This document shows, piece by piece, positions 1 to 7,565 of a stretch of 64,000 bases of DNA. Source of the DNA: Streptomyces sp. NBC_01717 (GTDB taxonomy: Bacteria; Actinomycetota; Actinomycetes; Streptomycetales; Streptomycetaceae). The notes below the pieces were generated by a model, which was not told where the DNA came from, ran no database searches, and worked only from the letters and a program-made list of their open reading frames with translations. A program made the position numbers and the translations under genes. The first letter of the stretch is position 1, and each line of letters opens with the position of its first letter. The stretch covers positions 992,001 to 1,056,000 of the forward strand of contig NZ_CP109178.1 of NCBI RefSeq assembly GCF_036248255.1. Reading direction: 5' to 3'.

Positions 1-465
1 CTGGGGCACGCCCAGGAGCCCGCAGATCACGGTGACGGGCAGCGGGTAGGCGAAGTCGTCGACGAGGTCGATCCGGTCCTTGCCCCGGAACGCCTGGATC
101 AGTTCCTCGGCGATCCGGGTGATGTCACCCTGCAGGGCGTCGATCCGTCCTGGGGAGTGCGGCGGGCCGAAAGGGCGCATGGCGATGCGGCGGAGCCGGT
201 CGTGTTCGGGGTCGTCGACGCCGATGAAGGCCGGCGGCATGTCGTCCGACCTGGCCAGCAGCGGGTCCGGATCCGTTCGGTTACGCAGGTCCGAACTGAT
301 CCGCGGGTCGTGGAGGAGCGCGGCGATCTCATGGTAGGTGCCCACCAGGTAGCTGCCGTCGCCCTGTCGTGACACGCCGTTCTCGCGGAGTTCTGCGTAG
401 AGCGGATACGGGTCGGCACGGTTCGCGTAGTCGGTGATGCGTTCAAAGAGGGTGTCCGGGGGCAT
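1..465 (-). CDS. cytochrome P450, N-terminal part (runs off the left edge)
   Basis: Haem monooxygenase; only the first 155 residues are in the window. The visible part starts MPPDTLFERITDYANRADPY and contains the helix-C region (DPEHDRLRRIAMRPFG), typical of class I bacterial P450s. The I-helix and haem-Cys loop lie outside the window. The ATG at 465 follows a TGAGGAG ribosome site. A ferredoxin and a ferredoxin reductase lie just upstream on the same strand, so the electron chain NAD(P)H to reductase to ferredoxin to P450 is encoded together. A 371-base spacer separates it from the reductase, so it may have its own promoter. The substrate cannot be told. Confidence 0.9.
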   Translation of the reverse strand, partial: MPPDTLFERITDYANRADPYPLYAELRENGVSRQGDGSYLVGTYHEIAALLHDPRISSDLRNRTDPDPLLARSDDMPPAFIGVDDPEHDRLRRIAMRPFGPPHSPGRIDALQGDITRIAEELIQAFRGKDRIDLVDDFAYPLPVTVICGLLGVPQ

Positions 466-836
466 GCGTGGGGCTCCTCATCGAGCATGTGCGGCGGTCG
501 GGGGTTCACAACTGCTGGGCATGCAAGCTGCTTTGGTGAACATGGGCACGATTGAGTGAACGGTGTGACATTCGGTGGGTGTGTCTGGCGGGGTGTGTGT
601 AGCGTTCTCGGTGCGATCTGGGACGCCGGGTGTGGCGTCAGCAGTCGGGGCCCCCGTGTCACCAGCGAGATGGTTCGGGGCCTCCCCGTCGCCTCTGGCC
701 ACACCCATATGGCCAGGTCGTAGGGATCCCGCCCGCCCGGGACGGACCGCATACGGGATATGCGTCGCCGACCGGGACGCGAAAGCGGAGGACCAGTGCG
801 CCCAAGACCGTTCGGGGCGTGCCGTTGAGCCAGGAC
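466..836. other. 371-base intergenic stretch
   Basis: Lies between the stop of the ferredoxin reductase and the start of the P450, both on the minus strand. Open frames here are short shadows with no recognisable protein. It probably holds the P450 leader or promoter, but I see no convincing palindrome or hairpin. Confidence 0.4.
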
Positions 837-2219
837 TCACTCCTGCTCACTGCCCAGGAACGGTGATTCGGCCCGCACCAGAATCAGGTGCCGGTCCGGC
901 AGATGACCGGTGAGAGCCACGGTCGGACCGTGCGAGAGCAGCTGAGGGGACGGCACGTCGGAGGGGACGGGCGTGGGCGAACCGGACCGGTCGGCGGCAC
1001 CGGGAGCGGGTGGGAACGGCGCCGCCGACTCGATGAGGTACTGGTAGTGCTCCAGCCACTTGGCGCGGTTCACACTGACCGCCGCGGTGACACGTCCCCG
1101 GTAGCCGTAGACGGCAACGAACCGGCCCTCGCGCAACGAGCCCTGGGCGATGACAACTTGATCGGAGAAGGTCGGTACGCCCACGGACTTGATGTTGAGG
1201 CCGAACTGGCTGGACCAGAAGGCGGGCACCGACAGGTGCGGGCGCCTGCGTGGTCCCGGGCTGATCATGTTGTGGGCCGCCACCTCGGCCTGCGCAACCG
1301 CGTTGCCCCAGTGTTCGAGGGAGAGCATCTGGTACTCGAAGAGGGGATGCGGGAAGCGTGCCACGTCTCCGGCGACGAAGACATCGTCGGTGACGATCCC
1401 GTACATGTCGAAGGCGCGGCACCCCGCGTCGCAGGCGACGCCTCGAGGGCCCGCGGCCAGGCCTGATCCGTCAAGCCATTCGGTGTTGCGGATGGCTCCC
1501 AACGCGACCACGGCGACATCGGCGTCGATCCGGCGGCCGTCGGAGAACTCGGCACCGGTGAGCCGGCCGTTGCTGCCCTTCAGAGCGGTGACGGTCACGC
1601 CGCAGCGCAGGTCGACCCCGTGTGCACGCTGCAGCCGCCCCGCATAACTGCCGAGTGTCCCGCCGAGCGCGCCGACGAGAGGCGAGGGTCCGCGTTCGGC
1701 GACCGTTACGTCGAGACCGCGCTCCCGGCAGGCGGACGCGATTTCCGAGCCGATGAATCCGGCGCCGATCACCAGGACCCGGCGCGGTCCTGCGTCGAGG
1801 AGTTCGGCGAGGCGGGCCGCGTCGTCATTCGTACGCAGGGTGAGTACGCCGTCCAGACGGGCTTCGTCGGAGTTCGCCCATGGTCGGGCCCGGGTCCCGG
1901 TGGCGATCAGCAGCCGGTCGAAGGGAAGCTCTTCGCCGTCGGCGAGGATCACCCGCTTCTTGATCGGGTCGACCCCGACGGCACGGACACCGAGCTTCCA
2001 TCGCGCGTCGACCTCGCGGCGGCCCGGCAGCCCGACGTCATGCGCGTGCACCCGCCCGAGCAGCACCTGCTTGGACAGCGGTGGTCTGTCGTAAGGAGGG
2101 TGGGGTTCCTCCCCCACAAGGGTCAGCGATCCGGCGAAGCCTTCGTCACGCAACGTCTCGGCGGCGCGCAGACCGGCCAGCGACGCACCGACGACGACGA
2201 TCCGGCCGACGCCGCTCAC
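837..2219 (-). CDS. NAD(P)H:ferredoxin reductase (FAD-dependent, P450 partner)
   Basis: Flavoprotein of the putidaredoxin-reductase type, 460 aa. An N-terminal FAD-binding motif (VVVGASLAGLRAAETLR) is followed by a second Rossmann motif for NAD(P)H (VLVIGAGFIGSEIASACRER) near residue 150, and then a reductase C-terminal domain. It should pass electrons from NAD(P)H to the adjacent ferredoxin for the P450. Its ATG overlaps the ferredoxin stop by 4 bases (ATGA), so the two are translationally coupled. The last ~55 residues form a proline-rich tail beyond the usual ~400-residue family length. Confidence 0.92.
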   Translation of the reverse strand: MSGVGRIVVVGASLAGLRAAETLRDEGFAGSLTLVGEEPHPPYDRPPLSKQVLLGRVHAHDVGLPGRREVDARWKLGVRAVGVDPIKKRVILADGEELPFDRLLIATGTRARPWANSDEARLDGVLTLRTNDDAARLAELLDAGPRRVLVIGAGFIGSEIASACRERGLDVTVAERGPSPLVGALGGTLGSYAGRLQRAHGVDLRCGVTVTALKGSNGRLTGAEFSDGRRIDADVAVVALGAIRNTEWLDGSGLAAGPRGVACDAGCRAFDMYGIVTDDVFVAGDVARFPHPLFEYQMLSLEHWGNAVAQAEVAAHNMISPGPRRRPHLSVPAFWSSQFGLNIKSVGVPTFSDQVVIAQGSLREGRFVAVYGYRGRVTAAVSVNRAKWLEHYQYLIESAAPFPPAPGAADRSGSPTPVPSDVPSPQLLSHGPTVALTGHLPDRHLILVRAESPFLGSEQE

Positions 2220-2425
2220 GGAGCGCCGACGCCCGCCGGCTCGCCGACGAGGATGGCCTGTACCGGACAGGCCACCGCAGCCCGGCGGACGCGCTCATGC
2301 TGATCGTCGGGCACGGTCGGCGTGAACATCAGGGCCTCCTCGCCATGCAGCTCGAACACCTGCGGTGCGAGAAAGACGCACTGCGCATACCCCTGGCAGC
2401 GATTGAGGTCGACAACGATCTGCAT
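2216..2425 (-). CDS. 3Fe-4S-type ferredoxin
   Basis: Small electron carrier of 69 aa. It has the pattern CQGYAQC (C-x5-C) near residue 10 and a later CP (AACPVQAI), as in the single-cluster [3Fe-4S] ferredoxins that serve Streptomyces P450s. The chosen ATG at 2425 is preceded by GGGAGGAG at good spacing; a longer frame upstream lacks any such site. First gene of the ferredoxin-reductase pair, with a 4-base overlap to the reductase. Confidence 0.92.
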   Translation of the reverse strand: MQIVVDLNRCQGYAQCVFLAPQVFELHGEEALMFTPTVPDDQHERVRRAAVACPVQAILVGEPAGVGAP

Positions 2426-2638
2426 CCCGGCCCACTCCTCCCTGCCACCCGTCACCTCTGTCCTAATGCCTGCCGGCGGCCGACGCGAACGATGCTGGTC
2501 CATCCGGGTTCGCAGACCGACGGGCCAGGAAGGGCGGTGGCTGCGGCAGACCGCGCGCCGCGGAAGCACCGGTTCCGCGGTGCAGCAGTTCCTCAGGGGC
2601 GACCCGCTCGGTCGTGGGAGCGGAAGCCGCGATGCCCC

Positions 2639-2986
2639 CTATCGGTGGCCCAGCACGTTGACGACCCGACCGTTGGGGTCCCGGACGAAGAACCGGCGCA
2701 CACCCCATTCCTCGTCCTGCAAGGGGTGCAGGATCTCCGCACCGCTGTCACGTACCACCGCGTAGGCCGCGTCCACGTCGTCCACCTCGACGCTCATGTC
2801 GGGCACGACCGGTGCGGTCCTGTCGTTCGTCATGAAGCTGACCTGTGCCGTCGGAGCGGACGGAGAGGCAAGCGTCATGATCCAGCCGTGGTTCATGACC
2901 TCTTCGAGGCCCAGCAGACCGTAGAAGTCGCGGCTCTCCTGGACGGTCTCCGACTGGATGTTGGGCACGACACGGCGAACGGCCAT
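2639..2986 (-). CDS. VOC (glyoxalase/bleomycin-resistance fold) protein
   Basis: 115-residue vicinal-oxygen-chelate protein. It has the two-module pattern of the family: an N-terminal segment ending near YGLLGLEEVMNHGW and a C-terminal one with DVDAAYAVVRDSGAEI and FFVRDPNGRVVNVLGH. The DPNG turn and final strand are typical of glyoxalase-like dioxygenases and resistance proteins. The ATG at 2986 is supported by GGAGG six bases upstream; the longer frame to 3112 is not. Substrate unknown. It lies upstream of and in line with the ferredoxin/reductase/P450 genes. Confidence 0.85.
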   Translation of the reverse strand: MAVRRVVPNIQSETVQESRDFYGLLGLEEVMNHGWIMTLASPSAPTAQVSFMTNDRTAPVVPDMSVEVDDVDAAYAVVRDSGAEILHPLQDEEWGVRRFFVRDPNGRVVNVLGHR

Positions 2987-3200
2987 CAACGCCTCCATGA
3001 AGTAGTCATGTGTATGAGCCGCCCCAGGAAACCTCGGGCACGCGCTCTGGTGAGACGAGCTCCAGGCTAGTTCGGCTGCGTGCCTCATCGCGGCTGGTCG
3101 CCTGACCGTCACGTCACTACGTCATGCGAGCTCGGGCACGGCGTGGGCCGTCGGCCCACCCCGCGTCCCGGCCCGCACGCGCCGTCGGACCGCTCGCCGC

Positions 3201-3454
3201 TCAGCCGAGTCCGACGGCGAAGACGTGCAGGCTGGCGTTGTCGGGAAGCGTCACACTCTTGATCCGCTTTCCGTCAGGCACGGAGAAGGGCGCTGTCGCG
3301 AACGGAGGACAACGTTGTTGAAGCGCCTGACAACGTTGTCGGATCTGCTGAAGCCGCCACCACCAGCATCCCCGCCGCCGCGGCGGCAACCGCGCCGCGA
3401 AATCCGCGACCGGTCCCGTGACCGGTTCCCTGACCTGTACGACGTCTCACACAC
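3201..3454 (-). pseudogene. relic of a secreted protein: signal peptide joined out of frame to a C-terminal tail
   Basis: One minus-strand frame gives an Arg-rich start followed by a hydrophobic Ala-rich stretch (GAVAAAAAGMLVVAASA), which looks like a signal peptide, and then stops after about 20 residues. A second frame, ending at 3201, gives FSVPDGKRIKSVTLPDNAS and then LHVFAVGLG before its stop. That tail is typical of the C-terminus of secreted glycoside hydrolases. I infer an internal deletion plus frameshift of such a gene. Parent family not identified. Confidence 0.4.
3309..3340. promoter_or_regulatory. two ACAACGTTGT palindromes, 21 bases apart
   Basis: The perfect 10-base palindrome ACAACGTTGT occurs at 3309-3318 and 3330-3339; the second extends to GACAACGTTGTC at 3329-3340. 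Centre-to-centre distance is 21 bases, two helical turns. CG-centred palindromes of this form are typical LacI-family operators of actinobacterial sugar genes. They sit inside the secreted-protein relic, so their present target is unclear. No LacI gene is adjacent. Confidence 0.5.
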
Positions 3455-3669
3455 GCCTCCGGGGAGTGAGGGCGGCTCAGCTCAGCCACCACACACTCGG
3501 CGAGTCGACAGTGTCCGGTCAAGAGCCGCGCAGGGATTGACCTGCGCCGGACGCTGCCGTGCAACCGCGCACGGTACAGATCCCGATGCACCTCGCTCGA
3601 CTTCCTCCAGGCTTGCCATAACAGCAAGAAAATTTGCATACGTGCTCGGGTGGCTCGCAGGGTGTCCGT

Positions 3670-4761
3670 ATGGATGAGACGGAGAAGAACGGCCTCACTG
3701 AGGCAGCTGCTGTTGTAGATGTCGTGGTCGTCGGAGGTGGGGTCGCCGGGCTGTCCGGTGCTCTGACATTGGCCCGTTCCCGGCGGTCGGTGCTGGTGAT
3801 CGACTGCGGGGAGCCGCGCAACGCGCCTGCATCCGGGGTCCATGGACTGTTGTCGCGCGACGGAATCGCGCCGGGCGAGCTGCTGCGGGCCGGTCAGGAG
3901 GAGGTCACCGGCTACGGCGGCCAGGTCGTGTCGGACAGGGTGCTGGCCGTCCGCCGTGACCGCGAACGGTTCGTCGTGGACACCGCCGGAGGCCGGAGCT
4001 ACGGTGCTCGGCGACTGCTGGTGACCACCGGGCTGATGGACGAATTCCCCGATGTCCCCGGCCTGCGGGAGCGGTGGGGTCGTGACGTGCTGCACTGCCC
4101 GTACTGCCATGGGTGGGAGGTGCGCGACACGCCGATCGGAGTACTGGCCGAAGGGCCCGCCGCAGTGCATCAGGCGCTGTTGTTCCGCCAGTTGTCTGCG
4201 GACGTGACTCTCTTCCTGCACACCGCGGACGACCCGGGCGAGGAGCAGTGGGAGCAGTTGGCCGCTCGCGGGATCGGCGTGGTCGACGGAGAGGTCGCCG
4301 CTCTCGAAGTGAGCGACGACCACCTGTCGGCCGTACGGCTCTCCTCCGGCCTGCGGGTACCGGTGCGGGCTCTGGTGGTGGCGCCCCGGTTCGATGCCCG
4401 TGGCGAGGTGCTCGCGGGCCTCGGCCTGACCGCGGTGGAACACCCCATGGGCGTGGGGAGTTACGTGGAATCGGACGCGAGCGGGTTCACCGGCGTCGCC
4501 GGGGTGTGGGTCGCCGGGAATGTCACCGACCTGTTGGGTGGGGTCCCCGCCGCCGCGGCCTCCGGAGTACAGGCAGCAGCGGCGATCAACGCCGACCTCG
4601 TGGCCGCCGACACCGATACCGCGGTGGCGCGCCGGAAGGAGGACCGGTTCGTCGATGTCTTCAGCCCGGATGCTGAGGCAGCCGGCTGCGAGCGCGCCCT
4701 GGGGAATCGCCGCCATGGACTCGACACGCTGCTCCGCCCGGGTCGCCCCACCGGTCGGTGA
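3670..4761 (+). CDS. thioredoxin-reductase-like NAD(P)/FAD-dependent oxidoreductase
   Basis: Two-domain flavoprotein of 363 aa. The FAD motif is VVVGGGVAGLSGALTLARS near residue 20. The central CPYCHGWE near residue 140 is the redox-active Cys-x2-Cys of thioredoxin-reductase relatives. A second nucleotide-binding region follows, and a conserved GVWVAGNVTD near residue 280 closes the FAD site. Streptomyces carry many such stand-alone TrxB-like proteins; the electron partner is unknown. The ATG at 3670 follows only a weak GCAGGGTG site. It converges with the XRE-cupin regulator. Confidence 0.85.
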   Translation: MDETEKNGLTEAAAVVDVVVVGGGVAGLSGALTLARSRRSVLVIDCGEPRNAPASGVHGLLSRDGIAPGELLRAGQEEVTGYGGQVVSDRVLAVRRDRERFVVDTAGGRSYGARRLLVTTGLMDEFPDVPGLRERWGRDVLHCPYCHGWEVRDTPIGVLAEGPAAVHQALLFRQLSADVTLFLHTADDPGEEQWEQLAARGIGVVDGEVAALEVSDDHLSAVRLSSGLRVPVRALVVAPRFDARGEVLAGLGLTAVEHPMGVGSYVESDASGFTGVAGVWVAGNVTDLLGGVPAAAASGVQAAAAINADLVAADTDTAVARRKEDRFVDVFSPDAEAAGCERALGNRRHGLDTLLRPGRPTGR

Positions 4762-4851
4762 CTCCCCTGCGCGGGTCGGCGGCGTACGCTGCCTGACCGC
4801 CGCCCGCGAAGAGCTCCCGCCCCGTGAGCGGGCGCGGACCACCGCATGCGG

Positions 4852-5436
4852 TCAGGTCGCGCGGGCGCGCAAGTGGGCGCGCTCACCCTGCGGGCCGAAG
4901 AGAACGAGCAGTTCGACCGCGTCGGAGTCGGCGGATCCCAGCCAGTGCGGCAGGTGGGTGTCGAACTCCGCCACCTCACCGGGTTTGAGAACCAGGTCCT
5001 GGTCTCCGAGGAGCAGCCTCAGGCGGCCGCTCAGGACGTAGACCCACTCGTGCCCCTCGTGGATCTTCAGGTCGGGTTCGGTGTCCCGTCGGCTGGGCGG
5101 GATCACCAGCTTGTGCGCCTGCATTCCGCCGGCCCGGCGGCTCAGCGGCACGAATGTCATCCCGGATCGGCGTACCGGGCGCAGGTGTACGCGTGGGTCC
5201 CCGGTCCGCGGTGCGCCGACCAGCTCGTCGAGCGGCACTCCGTAGGCGCGGGCCAGTGGCAGCAGCAGTTCCAGGTTCGGCCGCCGCCCACCGCTCTCCA
5301 GTCGCGAGAGCGTGCTCTCCGAGATGCCGGTCGTCTCCGCCAGGTCGGCCAGGGTGATGCCACGCTGCCTGCGCAGTGCGCGCAGTCGCGGCCCGACAGC
5401 GGCCAGTACGGTGCTCAGCTCGTCCACATCCGCCAT
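4852..5436 (-). CDS. XRE-family regulator with C-terminal cupin domain
   Basis: 194 aa. Residues ~15-70 form a helix-turn-helix (LADLAETTGISESTLSRLES) of the XRE/Cro type. Residues ~95-185 form a single cupin barrel (HEGHEWVYVLSGRLRLLLG and a final HWLGSAD segment), which usually senses a small ligand. Such proteins commonly repress a neighbouring catabolic or detoxification gene. It is divergent from the decayed Ogt-like gene across a 213-base gap, and its stop faces that of the TrxB-like gene. Ligand and targets unknown. Confidence 0.85.
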   Translation of the reverse strand: MADVDELSTVLAAVGPRLRALRRQRGITLADLAETTGISESTLSRLESGGRRPNLELLLPLARAYGVPLDELVGAPRTGDPRVHLRPVRRSGMTFVPLSRRAGGMQAHKLVIPPSRRDTEPDLKIHEGHEWVYVLSGRLRLLLGDQDLVLKPGEVAEFDTHLPHWLGSADSDAVELLVLFGPQGERAHLRARAT

Positions 5437-5649
5437 CTTGCTGAAACGGCACAGCCAATTGCAAGTGGATCAGCTCGGCGTGGCATCGCACATCGACGTC
5501 AGGGTGTCGTGATGAGCCCCTCCGACGTCGTGGAGCCCCGTCCCTACGACAAGGCCCGGCGCGGCGTCCGATTACCGCCGGCCTCTCGCACCCGAAACCC
5601 TCAGGCTGTGAGAGCGGAACGGCAACAGCCAGACGAAGGGACCACGACC

Positions 5650-6117
5650 ATGAGGGTCCACACCGTGATCGACAGCCCGCTCGGCCAACTGCTCCTGATG
5701 GGCCAGGAGTCCGGCACCGCACCGGGTGGCACGGCGATCACCTCACTGTCCGTGCAGGGCATGAGGAAGGCTCCCGTCGTCCGCACGGGCCGACGGCACG
5801 ACCAAGCCGCCTTTGCCGAGGCAGTACGACAGATCCGGGCGTACTTCGAAGGTGAACTGACCATGTTTCAGATGGAGTTCATGCCCACGGGGACCGAATT
5901 CCAGCAGCAGGTGTGGGGCGCCCTGGATGCCATCCCGTACGGCGCCACCACCACCTACGGCAAGCTGACCGAACGGCTCGGCCTTCCGCGTGAGCGGGTG
6001 CAGGCCGTGGGCGGGGCGGTCGGCGCCAGGTCGGCAGGTGCCATGCGGCACGGGGTCAGTACCGTCCGGTCCGGCCGCCGCCATGCGCTGGGCCTGGTCT
6101 TCCACGATGCCACCTGA
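5650..6117 (+). pseudogene. Ogt-like methylguanine-DNA methyltransferase lacking the active-site PCHR motif
   Basis: 155 codons. The first ~125 residues match O6-alkylguanine-DNA methyltransferases: a start MRVHTVIDSPLGQLLLMG, then GTEFQQQVWGALDAIPYG, then TTTYGKLTERLGL and VQAVGGAVGA. Immediately after, where family members have the PCHR loop with the methyl-accepting cysteine and a GGL-rich end, the frame reads into unrelated sequence and stops. A VPC in the +1 frame hints at a frameshift or deletion. It cannot act as a methyltransferase as written. Confidence 0.75.
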
Positions 6118-6186
6118 GTCGCGTGTACCTGCTCGGCGGGGACGGACTGCCGTACCGGAGCCGGCGGACCGCCAGGACACGCAGTG

Positions 6187-6217
6187 AGGCCCGGCACCGT
6201 GACGCGGTGCCGGGCTT
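6187..6217. terminator. bidirectional hairpin terminator
   Basis: GCCCGGCACCG (6189-6199) pairs perfectly with CGGTGCCGGGC (6205-6215) around a 5-base loop, with weaker pairing beyond. It lies between the Ogt-like relic and the end of rbsD, which converge, so it can serve both strands. Confidence 0.7.
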
Positions 6218-6235
6218 CACTCGTACGCACGCGTG

Positions 6236-6625
6236 TCAGAAGAAGACGCCGCAGCGCAGCATCGCGTTCGCGTAGGGCCGTGCCTCTCCGGTACGTACCA
6301 CCAGCCGCGCCCCTGCCGACAGCGCCTTGAGCTCGTCGTGTGCTACCAGATCCAGATCCGGGAAGCACCCTGCCAGCAGCCGGGCGGCCTCAGGATTCGC
6401 CTCCCGCACCTCGCGCGCGGCCGTGGCGCCCTCGATCACCAGCTCGTCCAGCAGCCCTTCGAGCACGTCGGCGAAGGAAGGGATCCCGGCGCGGAAGGCC
6501 AGATCGACGACGCGCGGACCGGCCGGGACGGGCATGCCCGCGTCGCAGACGAGGACCCTGTCGCCATGGCCCAGTTCGGCCAGTGCCCCGGCCAGATGAC
6601 GGTTGAGGATTCCGGCCTTCTTCAC
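6236..6625 (-). CDS. rbsD: D-ribose pyranase RbsD
   Basis: 129 aa. Interconverts beta-pyranose and beta-furanose forms of ribose so that ribokinase can use imported sugar. It shows the family N-terminus MKKAGILNRHLAGALAELGH, a VLVCDAGMP segment with the catalytic-region Asp, and a C-terminal RTGEARPYANAMLRCGVFF. Last gene of the rbs operon; its ATG overlaps the ribokinase stop by 4 bases, and a hairpin follows. Confidence 0.95.
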   Translation of the reverse strand: MKKAGILNRHLAGALAELGHGDRVLVCDAGMPVPAGPRVVDLAFRAGIPSFADVLEGLLDELVIEGATAAREVREANPEAARLLAGCFPDLDLVAHDELKALSAGARLVVRTGEARPYANAMLRCGVFF

Positions 6626-7527
6626 AGCGCGGAGACCTCCTCGGCGGTCGGGAAGGACGCCTGGGCGCCTTCCCTGGTGACGGCGGCGGCGCCCACCCGC
6701 ACGGCGAAGGCGGCAGCCGTCGCGAGGTCCTCGCCCAGGCTGAGCCGCCAGGCGAGGGCCGCGGTGAAGGCGTCGCCGGCCCCGGTGGTGTCCACGGCGT
6801 CGACCCTGGGACTGGGGACCAGTACCACGATCCCCGTACGGCCGTCGGCGACCAGCGCGCCCTGCGCACCCAGTGTGACCACCACCGACCGCGGGCCGAG
6901 CGCGAGAAGCTCCCGCGCCCAGTCCTCGGGGCCCGGCCCCGCCGCATCGCCGAGCGTGAACCGGGCCTCGTGCTCGTTGACGACCAGCGGGTCGCAGGCG
7001 GCGAGTACGTCCGCGGGCAGCGGCGCGGGCGGCGACGGATTCAGTACGAACCGGGAACCGGCCGGCCGGGTGCGTACCACCTCGGCCACGGTCTCCAGGG
7101 GGATCTCCAGCTGCGCCGAGACGACCCGGGCACCGGCGAGCAGGCCGCCGGCGGCCCGGATGTCGCCGGGCGTCAGCCGGGCGTTGGCCCCGGGCGAGAC
7201 CACGATGCTGTTGTCACCCGACGGATCTACCGTGATCAGCGCGACGCCGGTGGGCGCACCGCCGACCTGGACACCACCGGTATCGACACCGGCCGCGCGC
7301 TGTGATTCCAGCAGCAGTCGCCCATGGGCGTCGTCGCCGACCCTGGCGAGCAGCGCGGTACTGGCGCCGAGGCGGGCGGCGGCGACGGCCTGGTTGGCTC
7401 CCTTGCCGCCGGGGTGGACCGCAAGATCGGAACCGAGCACGGTCTCACCCGGCGCAGGTCGACGCTCGACGCCGATCACCAGGTCGGCGTTGGCCGACCC
7501 CACGACCAGCAGGTCGTAGTCGCGCAT
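6622..7527 (-). CDS. rbsK: ribokinase RbsK
   Basis: 301-residue PfkB-family kinase that phosphorylates D-ribose at O5 with ATP. The N-terminal motif GGKGANQAVAAARLG and the C-terminal signature DTTGAGDAFTAAL, with its catalytic Asp, are both intact. The ATG at 7527 follows AAAGGAGG. It overlaps rbsD by 4 bases and lies about 40 bases after the permease-binding protein fusion. The very long open frame running upstream through that gene is out of frame with it and spurious. Confidence 0.95.
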   Translation of the reverse strand: MRDYDLLVVGSANADLVIGVERRPAPGETVLGSDLAVHPGGKGANQAVAAARLGASTALLARVGDDAHGRLLLESQRAAGVDTGGVQVGGAPTGVALITVDPSGDNSIVVSPGANARLTPGDIRAAGGLLAGARVVSAQLEIPLETVAEVVRTRPAGSRFVLNPSPPAPLPADVLAACDPLVVNEHEARFTLGDAAGPGPEDWARELLALGPRSVVVTLGAQGALVADGRTGIVVLVPSPRVDAVDTTGAGDAFTAALAWRLSLGEDLATAAAFAVRVGAAAVTREGAQASFPTAEEVSAL

Positions 7528-7565
7528 CACTGTCCTCCTTTCATGAGGTACGGGGGTGGGGCTGG

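Noticed and set aside
3274..4842. 522-codon minus-strand open frame
   Set aside because: It is the antisense shadow of the thioredoxin-reductase-like gene; only its 3' end has signal-peptide-like sequence, which I list separately as a relic.
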